64,000 bases of DNA from assembly GCA_905178155.1 (NCBI GenBank), contig CAJINV010000022.1, forward strand, positions 131,207-195,206, given 5' to 3'. The translations under genes and the position numbers were made by a program. The notes under the pieces were generated by a model. That model searched no databases. It saw nothing but the letters and a program-made list of their open reading frames with translations, and was not told where the DNA came from. Shown here one piece after another: positions 43,401 through 56,300 of the stretch (positions are counted from its first letter, which is position 1; the number at the start of each line of letters is the position of its first letter). This stretch comes from Amoebophrya sp. A120 (Eukaryota > Sar > Dinophyceae > Syndiniales > Amoebophryaceae).

Positions 43401-44798
43401 ACCCCCTACGACTTAGAGAGAGAGGAACGACGACAGCAGGAGGCACGCTCGAGGCTGCAGGAATTGATGCAGACGACCATACCTGGCTGTATCCGTCTGG
43501 CAGCAGCCGCCGCCACCGACGGCTTGATAGGTGACGAGCAAAAGCAGAACAGTGCGAAATATTTCGAAGACAGTCTCGCGATCGTTCGCAGATTTCATGA
43601 AGAGTTCGCAGACCACCTCCACCCGGAAGCGGACCCCCGAAGCAAGACCATCCGGGAGTTACTGGACCGGGAAGAACAGACGGTGCGAGACGGGGTGGTA
43701 GAGTTTATAAGAGTATGGACAGATCACATAGTGGAGTGGCGACGCCGCGTACGCGAGGCAAAAATGCACGCCTCTGTTGTACAGCCCGCTGCAGGAGGTT
43801 CCTCTTCTGAGACAGGAGCAAGAACTGCAATTGTGGAACTTCTACCTGTGGACGAGGACAGCACGAGTCTAGGGCACGACGTCATGCTGCAGAACCAACT
43901 TTTGGAGATTCTGCGATACCAAGTGCCACCATCTCGGTATCGCAACATGCGGTCAGAGCAAGAATTCCGTCGGCTCTGGGACGAGCGAGAGCAGCTTTGC
44001 GACCAGGGTCGAGCCACCCGCGCGATAGATGAGACCAATCTGCGTAGGCAGCTGCGAGCTCCAGTAGATGAACACAACACTGCAGAACACCTCAGGCGGC
44101 AAAGGGACCTACAAGACCAAATTTCTTTCCTTCTGCTGCACCGGCCACATGCGCTGGTCGTACTGGCGACAAGAGGAACAGAAATACCGACGTACATGAA
44201 CACCGTGGACGCCATTCTGGACCGACGTTGGCTCGCGGCCCAACGCGCAGGCACGACACAGGGATCCCAGGCCGCTGCTGCATCAGCGGCCGCCCCGTCG
44301 GCTGGCGGGATGCTGCTCTGCAGGAGAATCGTCCTCTTCTGCATCTTCAGTGCGAGCTCTGATGAAGACGAGGACGGCAAAGCAAAGCTGAAGACGCAGT
44401 TGTCTGGCGCTCGTGCAATTGACATTGAAGTAGAAAAAAAAATAAAGATGGTAGAAAGCCTGCCCGTAGGTGAGGAAACAGCAACGAACTTGATACAGCA
44501 GATTAATCTCCGGGGGAGACAAATGCGGCATATTGATCTGGACCTCAGAAAGGATAAATATCAAAGACCCGGAGAAACTGTTGACACGTTTTTCTTTGGA
44601 CTACTGGAAATCGGACGACTTGACGCCGAATATCAAAAGCTGCGGGACCTGGCTTCGAGCGAAAAATACAAGGTTTACATTTCCGACGACAACCTCGACG
44701 CCGACCCGCGGACGGTCACTGCTGAAGAAAATGGCATTGGCATTCACCCTGCTAACCTCGCTATGCCAGAAAAAAACCGTGTGAGTGTAAGTCTGTAG
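40454..44798 (+). CDS. G9: modular helical-repeat protein with N-terminal signal-like segment
   Basis: Exons 40454-40554 and 41936-44798, 987 residues. The start MLFFVLFHTLQTDW is a short hydrophobic leader. The coding frame continues across the 1,373-bp foldback only if that is removed with one 8-bp TSD copy (VEAAH|DDNYRA). Modules in order: R3 (ARDRLETLAQATIPDF, 42290), R2 (LQNQILNVLR..SEREFR..WDER..HLRRQR.LQD, 42660-43010), a Pro-rich linker with GPMTPQFG (43208), R3 again (43440), R2 again (43885-44230), an internal hydrophobic stretch (RRIVLFCIF, 44320), and R4 (YQKLRDLA, 44630). R2 and R3 recur in G10; R2 also in G11. All modules look alpha-helical and charged; no enzyme motif seen. Confidence 0.75.
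40555..41927 (+). mobile_element. Giant foldback (1,373 bp) introner-type element in G9
   Basis: Begins TATGAACGTGCAAAATGC and ends GCATTTTGCACGTTCATA. The first 100 bp of each arm are nearly identical inverted copies, and weaker inverted similarity continues to a centre at about 41241 (caaaacttcg..cgaagttttg), so almost the whole element is one palindrome. TSD is 8 bp, gcagcaca (40547-40554 and 41928-41935), not 5. Excision keeps the G9 frame. The open frame from 41523 begins inside it and is not a gene start. Confidence 0.9.
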
Positions 44799-45000
44799 TG
44801 CGAAGTATGCAGGGGGCTGGGCGGACAGTTACACTTGTCATTCTGGCCAGCCATACACATACCAGCGCCCTCGCTTCATTCGTGTTCTCCTTCTCGCGTA
44901 CTCACCGTGCATGAGAGGAATTCTCTGTCATGCAGAGCAGATAATAATTTGTCATGCTCATGTTGTTGATGTCTATGGCACGACCCCGAGGCACCTATAA

Positions 45001-48000
45001 ATGATACTACGATTTCTAGCACAGTGGTTTATTTTTTCTTGTATACTCGCGCAGGCCAGGTGTCTACTGATGTCGATGTGGATTGGAAAGGTTCTACCAA
45101 CCGAGCAGGCGGGCGCAGGGTCAAGAACAAGAACTGGCGATTCATCTTCAAGCGCAGCAGGACCAACTGACGCATCAGCGACGGAAGATGATATTAGAAC
45201 CATCGGCAGCTGCTCAAGCGATGACGACGGACCGGATGACGACAGCACTGACGTCAGCACACCGGAATTGTTGAAAAAACAGATTATTCAACTGGGGAAA
45301 GAAATGCGGCTCGTTGATATGAAGATCGGCGACCTTGCGGCAGATGTGAACGAGAAACAGATGAGAAAGGTAGAAGAAAAAATTGAAGAGAGAAAAGATG
45401 GGACGAGATGGAGTCCGAACTATATGTGGAAGCTCGTGAAGGCACAAAGAGAGTTCTCAGTACAGCTATTGGAACTTGCAAAGCGCGACCGCAAGTACCA
45501 AAAGCTGCGGGACCTGGCTGCAAGCGGAACATACAACATTCCTGACGACGACCTCGACGATGACCCGCGGAAGTCTGATGCTTCGATATTTTCGCGGATT
45601 CATTTTCTCGCGAATGCGAGGGCCGCCTACGGGGAAGTGACCGGAATTGCCTCACGACCAACCGAGCAGGCGAGCGCAGAGTCAAGAACTGGCGCTTCCT
45701 CAACTGCAGCACCAGGACGGCCTGCCGCATCTTCAGCGACGAATGCAGCTGCTCCTGGAGCAGGGGAAGATGTTGAACTACGTGTAACGTCCAGCACGTC
45801 ACCAGGCCCTACAGTCGAACAGAAACAACGACGGCAGAAGGCACGCGACAGGCTGGAAACATTGTCGCAGGCGACCATGCCGGACTTTATTCGTCTGGCA
45901 GAAGCCGCCGCTGCCGACGGCCTAATAACCACCGAGTATCAAATGCAAGTATATCTGGGTCGTCTGGATGAAACTTATGATGCAAACCAGGAAAAAATAA
46001 CGGACGCGCTGTAAAAATATTACGCGGCCATGCATGACATAGGTTTTGAGCAGCTACGTGTTGCGTATTTCGCATGGCAGAATGCGCAGATTTTGCATGA
46101 GACAAGGACGATCTGTCAGTTTGCAGCTACGAATGACAGAGTTCCGAGTCATGTCAGAGTCAGACGAGCATGACAAAAATAAATCTTGCAATGTTCCAGA
46201 CCCAGACATATTTGCAATTGATACTGAGCAAAAGCGCACGTTTGTGGAGTATTTGGAACAACAACTCGCGAACTTTCGCAGAGCGCATCAAGTGTGGGAA
46301 TTCTCGGAAGCAACACTGTCACGAGCCGATTTCGAGGACATCCTGGACCAGGAAGAAAAGGCTGTGCGGCGGACGGTGCTACAGGGGATAAAACAATGGA
46401 CGGAGCTCATAATGGTGCAGCGAATCAAGATCCACCAAGCACACGAAGCAGCACTTCCGCGCTCTTCTCTCGCACAGCCCGCACCAGCAGGGGCTTCCTC
46501 TTCTGATACAGGAGCAACTGCAGTTGCGGCACCGGCGGCGGAGGACAGTGCGAGTCTGGGGCATGACGTAGTGCTGCAGAATCAAATTTTGAACGTTCTG
46601 CGAGAACAAGTGCCACCAGCTCTGCCTCTAACGCAGTCGGAGCAAGAATTCCGTCGTCTCTGGGACGAGCGAGAGCGTCTTTGCGACCAGGGCCGAGCAA
46701 GCCGTGCGACAACTGATAACGACATGCGGAGCTGGCAACTAACAGGCTTACTAGAAGATGATCACAGCACGACCGCGCCGGATGAACAACACCTCAGGCG
46801 ACAGAGAGACCTGCAAGACCAGATGGTGTTGCGTCTACTATGGCGGCCAAATGCCCTGGATGTACTGGACGAAAGATCAACAACAGAGCTACCGATGTGC
46901 CAGCACACCCTGTTTGCCATTCGGGTCCGTTCCCCCGCGGCCGTGCAGCAGGTGCAGGCACAGCAGCCTGCAAGCGCAGGATCAAGAGCGGGCGCTTCCT
47001 CGAGTGCAGCAGGACCACCTGCCGCATCAGCGACGGAGGCTAGTAGGAAGACTCGCCCAGCACAGGAGGAAGAGGAAGACGTAAATCTACTTCACCAAGG
47101 AAGTGGTGGTGAATCTAGTAGTACCTTCTCTTCACCGCCACGCCAGGGTAGACAACTACCACCGGGGGATCCTGTTTCTTCGGCGCCAGATCATGCTGGG
47201 CCGATGACGCCACAGTTCGGTCGTGCAGCGGGGGAAAGAAGAACAAGCGCAAGTTCATCTTCACAGCCTCGAGATGAACTACCGCCTCATGATGCTTCGT
47301 CGGGGGCACGGGCAGCAGGCGGTGGTACAATTTCTGCCGGAGGAATTGAGGCCGGTGCCGGAGATGAAAACACTGCAGCAGGAGCTCCTGCTGCTCTGGG
47401 TCTGGTTCCGTCGTCCTCAACTACTGCTCCTGGTGCTTCGGGTCCAGAACCAGAAGAACTACCTCAGCCTGGTCGACTACGATCACTGGTTCTAGGACCA
47501 CCGAAAGTGGACCAGCATGATGTCGACCACCAGGGCCAGCAAATAAAGCAGCACCGCGGAGGCTTGTATTCGTTGGCTGGGCCGATGACGCCACAGTTCG
47601 GGCGCGCAGCGGCGGGAAGAATAAGCGCAACTTCATCTTCACAGCCTGCTCGAGATGAACTACCGCCTGATGCTTTATCGGGGGTTGCAGGCGGTGGATC
47701 TTCTACTTCGAGAGCAGATGGCGCAGGAGCGCACCAGAACATCAACCCTAGTGCCACTGCTACTGCTGCTCCGCCGCAGTCGCTACTGCAACAAGGCGGG
47801 CTTCGGGCTGCGCTCACTGCGTCGCCGGTCATCGAAGGCACGCCAGCGCCGCCGTACCGAGAAGAGCAACTTAGAGGAGGAGCAATAGCCCCCTCTTTGC
47901 AGGAAGAAGGTCTCGGTCTGCTCTCGCACCCACCTTATAGTTCCGCAACAGCAATACGCGAAGGAGTTGTTATAATAGATGAAGGCCCAGGTGGTACTAG

Positions 48001-51000
48001 TAGCTCGTTGTTCATCCCGTCTGGGCATGGTTCTGCAGGAGCTCTGGCAGCCAGTGCCGCGACGTTTTACCCAGAGCCAACGTTTTACCCAGAGCCACCA
48101 TATCCCACTTCTAGGGACGGTCTTGATCCTCAACCGCTTTATTCCTCCGACCGCCCGCAGCTGTATCATGGCGCCCGGGTAGACCTAGATGACCCTACCC
48201 ACCCCATCAACCAACCATTAGATCCAGAGCCCGCGCGGGGACGAGGCGTAGTTCAAATCGCCCGTTCCCGCGGTAGCAGCGTGGACTCGATGCAGGAATT
48301 ACATGGCGGCAACTATAGCGGGATTAAGACCGCGGATTACACGTCGTCCACAGTGTCGCCGGCGACTGCGGGCGGAATTGTTTCGCCGTCTACGGTATCG
48401 CCACTATCAAGCGCAAATATGATGTTAGTCATCCAGAGCCAGTTTGGTTTTGAAAGATGAAGGGGTTGTTGAGTATTATAAGTTCTGTGTGATCTTGCTG
48501 TTTCGCCTTTGGCTTTGCATCATTCGAAGCGAGGAACACCGACCGCACTTTGATTTTTACCGACTGGGACTGGTGCTCTGGTATTACTAACATCCTACTT
48601 GCCGAGTGCATACCCATCCACTGTTGTGATAGGAGACGTCGACGCTAGGGGAAGGAGTCCTTCTCCCGAGGACGCACGACCGCTGGAGGTTCTTCTCGAC
48701 CCGCACGACACAGGACAAGAACCACAGCACCAACAACCCCCACCCGCACGACCTGCTCTTTTAGCTGGTCAGCAGCACCAGCGCCATCAATTCTCCCCAC
48801 ATGCTGCAGAATTTCGTCCGGGGATGGTTTCTCATGGGGCGGTGGCAGCCCCGCAGGAGCAAACACCCCAAGGAGAACTACATGTAGGACAACTAGTGCA
48901 GCCACCTGCAGCAGGTGGGAGTACTCCAGCGATGGCTCTGCAGCCAATACTAGGCAACATGTCCAATGCAACAGCCTCCGACTACCATCAATATGCAGCC
49001 CCGAACTACGTCTATCCGAGCCCGTATCCAGGTTCTTGGGGCTCGCCGTTGAGTGCAGCTGGAACGAGCTTTTATCCCCAGCAGGAGCTGCAGGAGCAGC
49101 AGCTGCAGCAAGAAGCACTACAATACTTTGCAGCTCCCGAGCTGCAACAACTACAACACGAGACAGGCACTGCTTATTCCCCAATGATGTTCTCACCTAT
49201 GGTCCCGCCGCCGCAGGGAGGTTACAATCAAGGTCATCAAGCTGCTCAAGCCGCAGGACATCTTCAACTAGGTCAGCAACAAATGCAGCAGCAAATGCAG
49301 CAGCAGCAAATGGTGCAGCAGCCGCCCATCATGGGTTTCATGCAGCCGATGATGAGTCAGAGTCCGATGTCTACTTTCAATGTTGTGCAGCCTATGATGC
49401 AGCAGCAGCAGCACCTTTACCAGCCACAGATGCAGATGCCTCAACCGCAGCAGGTTGCTGCACCGACGCAGATGCAGCAGCACCAGCAGGTTGTTTTTCC
49501 GGAAGCTGGTGCTACGTCAACACCGATGCACTCTCAGCAGCAAGAAGGCATTCGCCAAGGCCAACAAACGGCTGCGACTGATGAGTCACAGCTTGCTTCT
49601 GCTATGAGCGTGCACAACACCCCCTCATTTCAGGGACATGAACATGTCATCTAGCAACACAACTACTAACAACCTGCGAGGAGATGTGCTGTAGCTTTCG
49701 AATGACAGATGATCCACACCCAGGCTTTATTTGTACAGTTTGGGCTTCCAGAACTTGTCATGCAATGCCCAGATAGGATTTAGATTTTGCATTTTGGATG
49801 TGGAGTCGTGAGCAGGAACAGGATGAGAGGGAGTTGTGCACTTTCATACCGGGTGGTGCTGCGCCCCCGCCAAACCGCGAGCGCGCCAACCCCAACGTTT
49901 GGAAGGGAGTCCCCGCGCAAATATCGTTACTGGCCGCGGGATATCTTGTGCAAAAGTATCGTAGTCATATAAATGCAAGACTTGCATTACAAATCCTTTT
50001 CGTAGGGTAAATTCGCATTACAAATTTCATTTCTCATGCTGAGGGAATTTGTCATGCATTTATACGAGTGCGATACTTTTGCAGTTCATACGGGAGCCGC
50101 CGCCAGCGGAGGCAAGGAAGCACAAGGCCGGTTTCCAAGGACGCCTAAATTTGGAAAACGAGGTGACTCGTCGAAGAAGACCACCAGCGGTCCAGTAGAT
50201 TCGGACGACGAGCAGAGCCCCGCCGCGAGTAGCTCAACGTTTGCCCGCGTTCCAGAGGACCCATCTTCTCCTTCTTCTTCGCCAAACAGGCCGATTGCAG
50301 AGCAGCGCAGATCGTCTCCCCAACGCCAAATAGAGCAGGTTGAGGAGTTTGAGTTTCCGACCCGCGGCCGAGGTGGAGGTGGTCTGTTCGGGTTCCTGCA
50401 TGATAGAGGTCGCGTAGAAGCGACCCAGGATCCTACCCAAGCGACTGGCTCTGGGACACTTCATGGCGTTGGAGGAGGTGCTAGTAGCTCTTCGTCGGCC
50501 CTTCCTATAGCCGGTGTACAGGCGGAGCAAGAGCAACAGCGAGAAGAACAAGAACGCCCGCACGAGAACCAGGAGACGCAACGCCTGCTGGAACGAGTGC
50601 TGCAGAGCCAGGACGATTACAGAGAAAGCAATTTCCCTGGTTTCCTAGAAGCCGGTCGCGAAAGAAAACGAGAAATATTGAGACAATTCGAGTCACATCT
50701 ATGAAAGCCTCAGGTTGGAAATCCTCAAAGTGAAAATAATTTGTAATGCAAAAAAACGACTCCAGTTGGAGCACCGTTTCTAGTCGGCGCATGACAAATT
50801 TTCCGGGCACTCAAAACGTGTCTGTCATGCTAGTTAGGCAAAGGGGTGCCCTTCTCTCATGCTAATCAGCAGCCTAATTCTGAACCCGTAGAAGCACAAT
50901 AGTCGGCCTCCATTGCGTTCTCTGCAATACAGTCTTTTTGGTGCCGCATTTCATGCGTCACAAATTATTTCCACGTTGAGGATTTCCATTCTGAGGGTGT

Positions 51001-51293
51001 CATAACATCTCCGAGGCACTGGCATGCTCCGGAAGGTTTTACAAGCCCAGAGGAATAAGGAGGCGCATCAGCAGCGAGAGCAGCGAGAACGAGAAGTTAA
51101 CTTGAGTGCAGCACGAACGAGAACTGACGAGCGAGTGCAACGAGAAATCGTGGAAAGACAAAGAGCAAAGCAGCGGAGGAGTCTGAGTGTGGGTGCGGAG
51201 CCTAGGTCTACTGCGCTGGGGCGAGGAGAGCACGAGGAAGAAGAACCCGCGGCCGAGGTCGTCGAATCTGATGCGGAAACGTATTGGAAATGA
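45001..51293 (+). CDS. G10: modular helical-repeat protein with Gln-rich region
   Basis: Exons 45001-45936, 46229-48404, 48618-49602, 49854-49941, 50096-50699 and 51010-51293, 1,690 residues. The start MILRFLAQWFIFSCILAQA is a good signal peptide candidate. Modules: R4 (KKQIIQLGKEMR to YQKLRDLAASG, 45270-45530), R3 (45840 onward, split by the first element), R2 (46570-46930). A long linker follows with GPMTPQFG twice (47205, 47580). A Gln/Met/Pro-rich region (48900-49560) and a charged coiled-coil tail rich in R/E/Q (50520-51200) end the protein. Together G9 and G10 look like tandem paralogues rearranged by module. Function unknown; scaffold-like role is only a guess. Confidence 0.8.
45937..46223 (+). 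mobile_element. Introner element, family C, inside module R3 of G10
   Basis: Begins TATCAAATGCAAGTATATCT and ends GACATATTTGCAATTGATA. Flanks ccgag and ctgag (one mismatch). Excision gives ADGLITTEQKRTF, matching the uninterrupted ADGLITHEQKQ of G9, so the junction is confirmed by a paralogue. Confidence 0.94.
48405..48612 (+). mobile_element. Introner element, family K, in G10
   Basis: Begins TATCAAGCGCAAATATGATG; complement of right end TATGCACTCGGCAAGTAGGA. Inner TIR shares GATGTTAGT and CCAGAGC. Flanks gccac and cccat are not a clean TSD. Removing element plus five bases keeps frame (TVSP|PTVVIGD). Confidence 0.75.
49603..49848 (+). mobile_element. Introner element, family E, in G10
   Basis: Begins TATGAGCGTGCACAACACCC and ends AGTTGTGCACTTTCATA. 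Flanks tctgc and ccggg do not match. Removing element plus five bases keeps frame (QLASA|GAAPPPN). It contains TTTGTACAG and CTTGTCATGC. Confidence 0.82.
49942..50090 (+). mobile_element. Introner element, family A, in G10
   Basis: Begins TATCTTGTGCAAAAGTATCG and ends CTTTTGCAGTTCATA. TSD cggga at 49937-49941 and 50091-50095. Excision joins LLAAG to AAASGGKE in frame. Confidence 0.94.
50700..51004 (+). mobile_element. Introner element, family D, in G10
   Basis: Begins TATGAAAGCCTCAGGTTGGA and ends CCATTCTGAGGGTGTCATA. TSD acatc at 50695-50699 and 51005-51009. Excision joins FESHL to RGTGMLRKV in frame. Confidence 0.93.
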
Positions 51294-53298
51294 ACTCTGT
51301 CGAGCGGACTGGCGTAATCTGGCAGGATGGAGCCAGTCGTGAACTCCGAAGTCGAGCGGTGTCTTCACGACCGAACGTTTTTATACAACAGAGAAAGCAT
51401 GCATCATTCTTAAGCGAGCGACTTTTTTACGGCTGTAATATTGTCCACCGAGAAAGAACATATAACGCGAGAGCCAAAACTGTGCTCCCTTTCGGGGCAG
51501 ATAGAGATTTTTACGATAACAGCGACACTAGCATGTGTTGCCTAGCAAAACAAGAGCGACCACCTTGTCACTGAACAGGTTTTGTCGGTGACGTACTTTT
51601 GATGACTTCATCTAGAGCTAGCATACCATTGAATACAAACGAGGAACGTGTAAAGCGTTAGCGCGACGCTTGTCGCTTCCACAAGAGGCGGACAAGGCGC
51701 AAACGGCTTTTGAGATAAAAAAATGCAATTGAGGATATGAGATGAGACTTGTAAACCAGAACTAGCTACAATTTGTATAATTTATCTTCTACGATTTTCA
51801 TGCAGCAGCACGCGGCACTTCGCTCGTGTGTGATGCAACCACCGGCGGCATAAAGCACTTTTGCAGTAGCAGTGCCACCGTGTGTGTTTTCTTCTATTCA
51901 TGTACTTTATGAAAAGAAGGACAGACGCTAATTTTTCGAACACAATTCAATGAGGCTACGTGGCCTCATCGGGCTTGAACTGGACACCGCAACGGTGCAG
52001 CTTTTGCAAAGACTTTGGGCAAGACTAGAAACAAGGCAACACCAACAGATTTGTTTCACTGAGGAAAGAAGTAGAAGGAGAAAAAGGAGCAGTAGAAAAA
52101 GCAGAAATCGAGGCTCTTCTACTGCACAGCACAACAATAGCAGATCGCGATTTTTCGTCAAAATCGCAACCGTGTTGCGTTGTTAGGAGGTCTTGCGGCG
52201 ACGCTGCAAATTGAAAATTTTCTTGATCTCTACAGCACAAGAATGTCAAGATCGCGTGCTCGGCAACATGTTTACGTGAAATAAAGATGATGTCGTGCTG
52301 AGCGGCTAGAGTAAATTTGTGGAGCTAACACGCTCATCAAGAGCAGGATGGAGGATTGGGATACAACTTACTTACTGCTATATGTACCTCGATCATGTGC
52401 CTGGATCGAAATCAATTGGTGAACCGATTAGCTTGATTGTATGTTTGAATTGGTGGTAGAACATTGTACCAGCTGCAAAGACACGCAAGGAGCGACTTCT
52501 TTGAGCTACGATCTTCATCTTCAGTTCGATAATGTTGGTGGTCCCGGGAAAGAATAAAAATGTGAAATTTCACGGTGCAGTTGCCATCTTCGCAGCTGCT
52601 ACAGATCATCGTCGATCTTTGGCGGATCATGAAATCGTCATCGTGATCGTGGTTGTAGTATGTGGAGTGATTACAGTGAGTTTGTTTCCCAAGTTACACA
52701 GAACAGGCTGACAGATATGTCACGAGGACCAGCATATGGTCCTATTATATGTTGCGTAGTGTCACCTTTAGGCTAACTGAAGCAAGTGTGTTTCTATATT
52801 GAAGTTTATCAAGAACACTGTGAAAGTCGTTTATCTAGTTCCTCGTTTACAGAAGTTATTTGATCTTCCTAGTACTGTAAGTGAATGAGAATGATAGAGT
52901 CCTTGTTCGAGTTAGGAGCTGTGAAGCTGTCGCACATGATATGTCCACCAGCTCCTCCGAAATATTCTTCTCCACGTCTTTAGAAATTTAGGATTACCCC
53001 GCAAGGAAAACACGTATTGGACGCACTATAGCTTCTAGCTTTACTACGTCTACAATTTACCCGCGTCGTAATGCCCACCTCCCAAGTGCTTGACATAGTC
53101 TCGATCTGGTCGTGTTGTGTCTTGTAAATCCAACCTTAAATGTCATATCATATTGTAGTTGAAGTACCTGAAGTTATATCACATCGACGCCTCGTGTAGG
53201 CGCGCGACCCGTTCTTCTATGAAAGGGAAATGCGACCACCTCTCCCACGGGATATGTTGTAAAACTAAAAGTACCACCACGTAATACCTAGGACGATA
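51294..53298. other. Intergenic region G10-G11
   Basis: About 2 kb, A/T-richer than the genes. A 96-codon open frame overlapping the G10 stop is probably 3' UTR. No gene, RNA or element end recognised. Confidence 0.5.
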
Positions 53299-53340
53299 GT
53301 GCCTTGTCGGTTTTGCATATTACAAGATACAAACGACAGT

Positions 53341-56300
53341 ATGTCGCGGTTCCCTCCAGCAAAAAGTATTCCAAAATGGCTTTACCTGTGCGCGGTTACA
53401 ATACAGCGGTCTGTCTTCTCCGCGGCGCCAGCTGCTGCCCCAGGAGCCATTCCTCAGACACCCTTTTCGCCAAATCCCCGCACAGGAGGAGGAACGCGAC
53501 GAGAGGACAGGGGAAAAGAAAAAGTCCAGTATCAATGTCGTGCCGCAGACCACGATTTTTCAGCTCTTTCTGGACAAATGGAAGCCATGTCAATCGGAGG
53601 AAACGGAAAGGCAAGAGGACCAGAGGCTGCACAACATCCTCTCATCGAGTCCTTGAGAAGCATGTCGCTTGGATCTGGTGGAAAGACAGAAGCGAAAACT
53701 GCTACGCCGAGTTATATTGCATCATCGATGATACAACCCAGCAGTTGTTGCACCAGTGTGCAACACGACGCTAAGCCGGCTTCTCCCTTCCCCTGGCCGA
53801 CCGAGTACCACGATGGATGGTGATGAGCTTTTCAACATGTCCAGAGACGTGCTCGAATTGGTGCGCAACCTGATTTTACAAGAGACGCACGCCATTTTTT
53901 CCTGCGCGGCAGAAGGTCCTGGTTTTGTAGACAAGGCGTTGGCGTACGAGCGAACAATGCGGTCGGCGGTTTTGTCCAATTTGGAAAAAGTTAGCAGCCA
54001 GTCGTATCAGGGGAAGAGAAATATTAAGGGGATAGCACAGGAAAAGGACATGGATAGTATCAAGCGCCGAAAAGTTGCTGTGCTGTCAGCTGCAGAAGAA
54101 GGATATCAAACTCAACAACTCCTGGTGATCCGCGCCCGGTTGCTGGCCCTCCTTGTCTTCACCGACATCCGGCGGTTTATGTTTGAAACGGCAAAACATT
54201 GGTCAGACGAAACGCGGGAACAGTATCGCTGCCGAGAACCGTCGAAAGGACATTTGCTTGAGCTATTGCGGGAATTGACGAGGGAAGATGAAGCGATGAC
54301 TAATCGTCCGGGGAATGCTAGCCGCGATACACCAAGGCCAATCATCAGCCAAATGTTGAATTTTCTCGCCGAGGAAGTGCGAGAGGTCGGGGAAAATCGA
54401 AACGCGAGCAACGGCGTGAAGCGGCTCGTAAGTGAGCAAGATGGTATTGATCACGTGCGGGCGGCAGCGTTGCGGGAGAAAGACAAAGAAGCTACAACAT
54501 GTTATCCACCGTCTTCAAGTAGTTCTTCTGCTGCAACGACCGCGTCCACGGCGGCGTCTTCTAATTCCGGTGGGTCAACATCTGCTGGCTCAGGCTCAGC
54601 ATCCGTTGCTTCTTCACACCCTTCTGCACGAGCAGATACGATCACCTATGACGACTACATGGAAAAAACGTTGGAATACACAACCCGACAGCTCGGTGTA
54701 GCTTTTCGAAAATTCGCCTCAACCCCGATGCGGTGCGCTTTAGCGGGCTTGCGCTACCCGCATGAACTCCATGAAACAACAGTTGCAGTGTCACCCGACC
54801 GAGCCTGGCTGTACCGGGTGCTTTGGGCGCTCACGCACTGCGCGCCAGCGAGAGTCGCGCAGGGGAAAACAGAGTATGACAAGCTGGTGCAGAAAACGGG
54901 TGGTCTGCCTTCGCCGGATGCGTACCGGTACGCCAAACTCGGGGCAGAAGTGGTGGACGACGAGGACGAGGACGATGATGATGCGCGTTTTCCTGACAAG
55001 GAGTTGAACAGATCCAAATCATTTTCAGCGTCATCCGGAGGAGCAAATAGAGCAATGACAGCATTCAATATCGCTGGTGGTCCAGCACTTGATGTTCCTC
55101 CCACAGAAATAACATCAAAAGAAGACCGCGCGAACATCAAGCACCACAACCACAAGCCACGTCTGAAGTTCAAAGTAGCTCCCCGATTTTGGACCTTTCA
55201 ATCAGAACCGCTTCCGCACTTTCACAGCAGGCTGGTGTTCGAGCTAGCAAGGGCTGACGCGGTGAAGCAGGCAAAGCTGAAAATGGAGAGAAGTAGTAGA
55301 AGCTGCCAACCGGGGAGCTGCAAACGAGGTGGAGTAAAAGGGGGTCTTTCCGATAGTTCGCGAGCACGTACTTCTAAAAGAAGAAGCCACGACGGGCAAG
55401 ACGAAGACGACGATGTAGAAAAAAACGAGCCATTCCTGGTCAACACCCTGAAAGACGCGGTGCGGGGGATAAAGCTGAGGCCCGCACAATCGTCGACGTT
55501 CGTGGGCCCGCTGTGGATTAACTCTGCACAGCGCCAGGGTGAATCTCAGGAGCCAGCACAGGTAGAAAAGTTTATCACTGCAGCCCTGCAGAACGACATT
55601 TCCTCTCGCCCCGAACAGGATCCGCGCCGCATGCAGCTGAAGAAAGCGCTGCAAAACATTCGGAACTTCTACGAGTCGGATTTTGGTGTGCCACGAGAAT
55701 TTTTACAGCCAACAGGAGGCCAACGCGACGCGGAGCAAGCATCTGCTACTTCAGCTCCACAAAAAACGAAGAAAGAAAAAGACTTTGAGATCAACATGAC
55801 TATCGACGCCAACTGCGTGAAAAAGCGGCTTGCCTGGTGGGATCGCTTACGCACGTTGGACGACGATTATAAGCGAGATCCCACCAGTGAAGATTCGTCG
55901 GGAAATGAGAAAGACAACCTGGAGCAGCGGTTTTTGCGAGCCAAATTTGAACAGGAACAGGGAATCAAGCGAGGCAAGCGCATGATCCAGGCGACCATTC
56001 GGCAACAGCAGGAAAATAATGGTGGTTCTCGCCGTCGACAGCGTCAGGTGGACGAGGACTTTTTATTGTCGCACCAGAGAACAACTACCACTGTGTTCGC
56101 CGCCGCGTTCTACCGAGACGACCGATCAGGCATTCGTGCGGTTTTGCTGCGAGCCTTGTTCCAGGTCGTAAAAGAGATACGCACCGGGATCACAGATAAC
56201 ATTGAGTGGGTCGGTATCCACTGCAAATCTGTCTGGGTCTGGAAGATGGGCGGGAAAGTTGTTTGTCATGCAAATTGTCCATGTTGGCCCGCGATGCCTG

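Noticed and set aside
51284-51574. 96-codon open frame after G10
   Set aside because: Overlaps the G10 stop and has no coding character; more likely 3' UTR.
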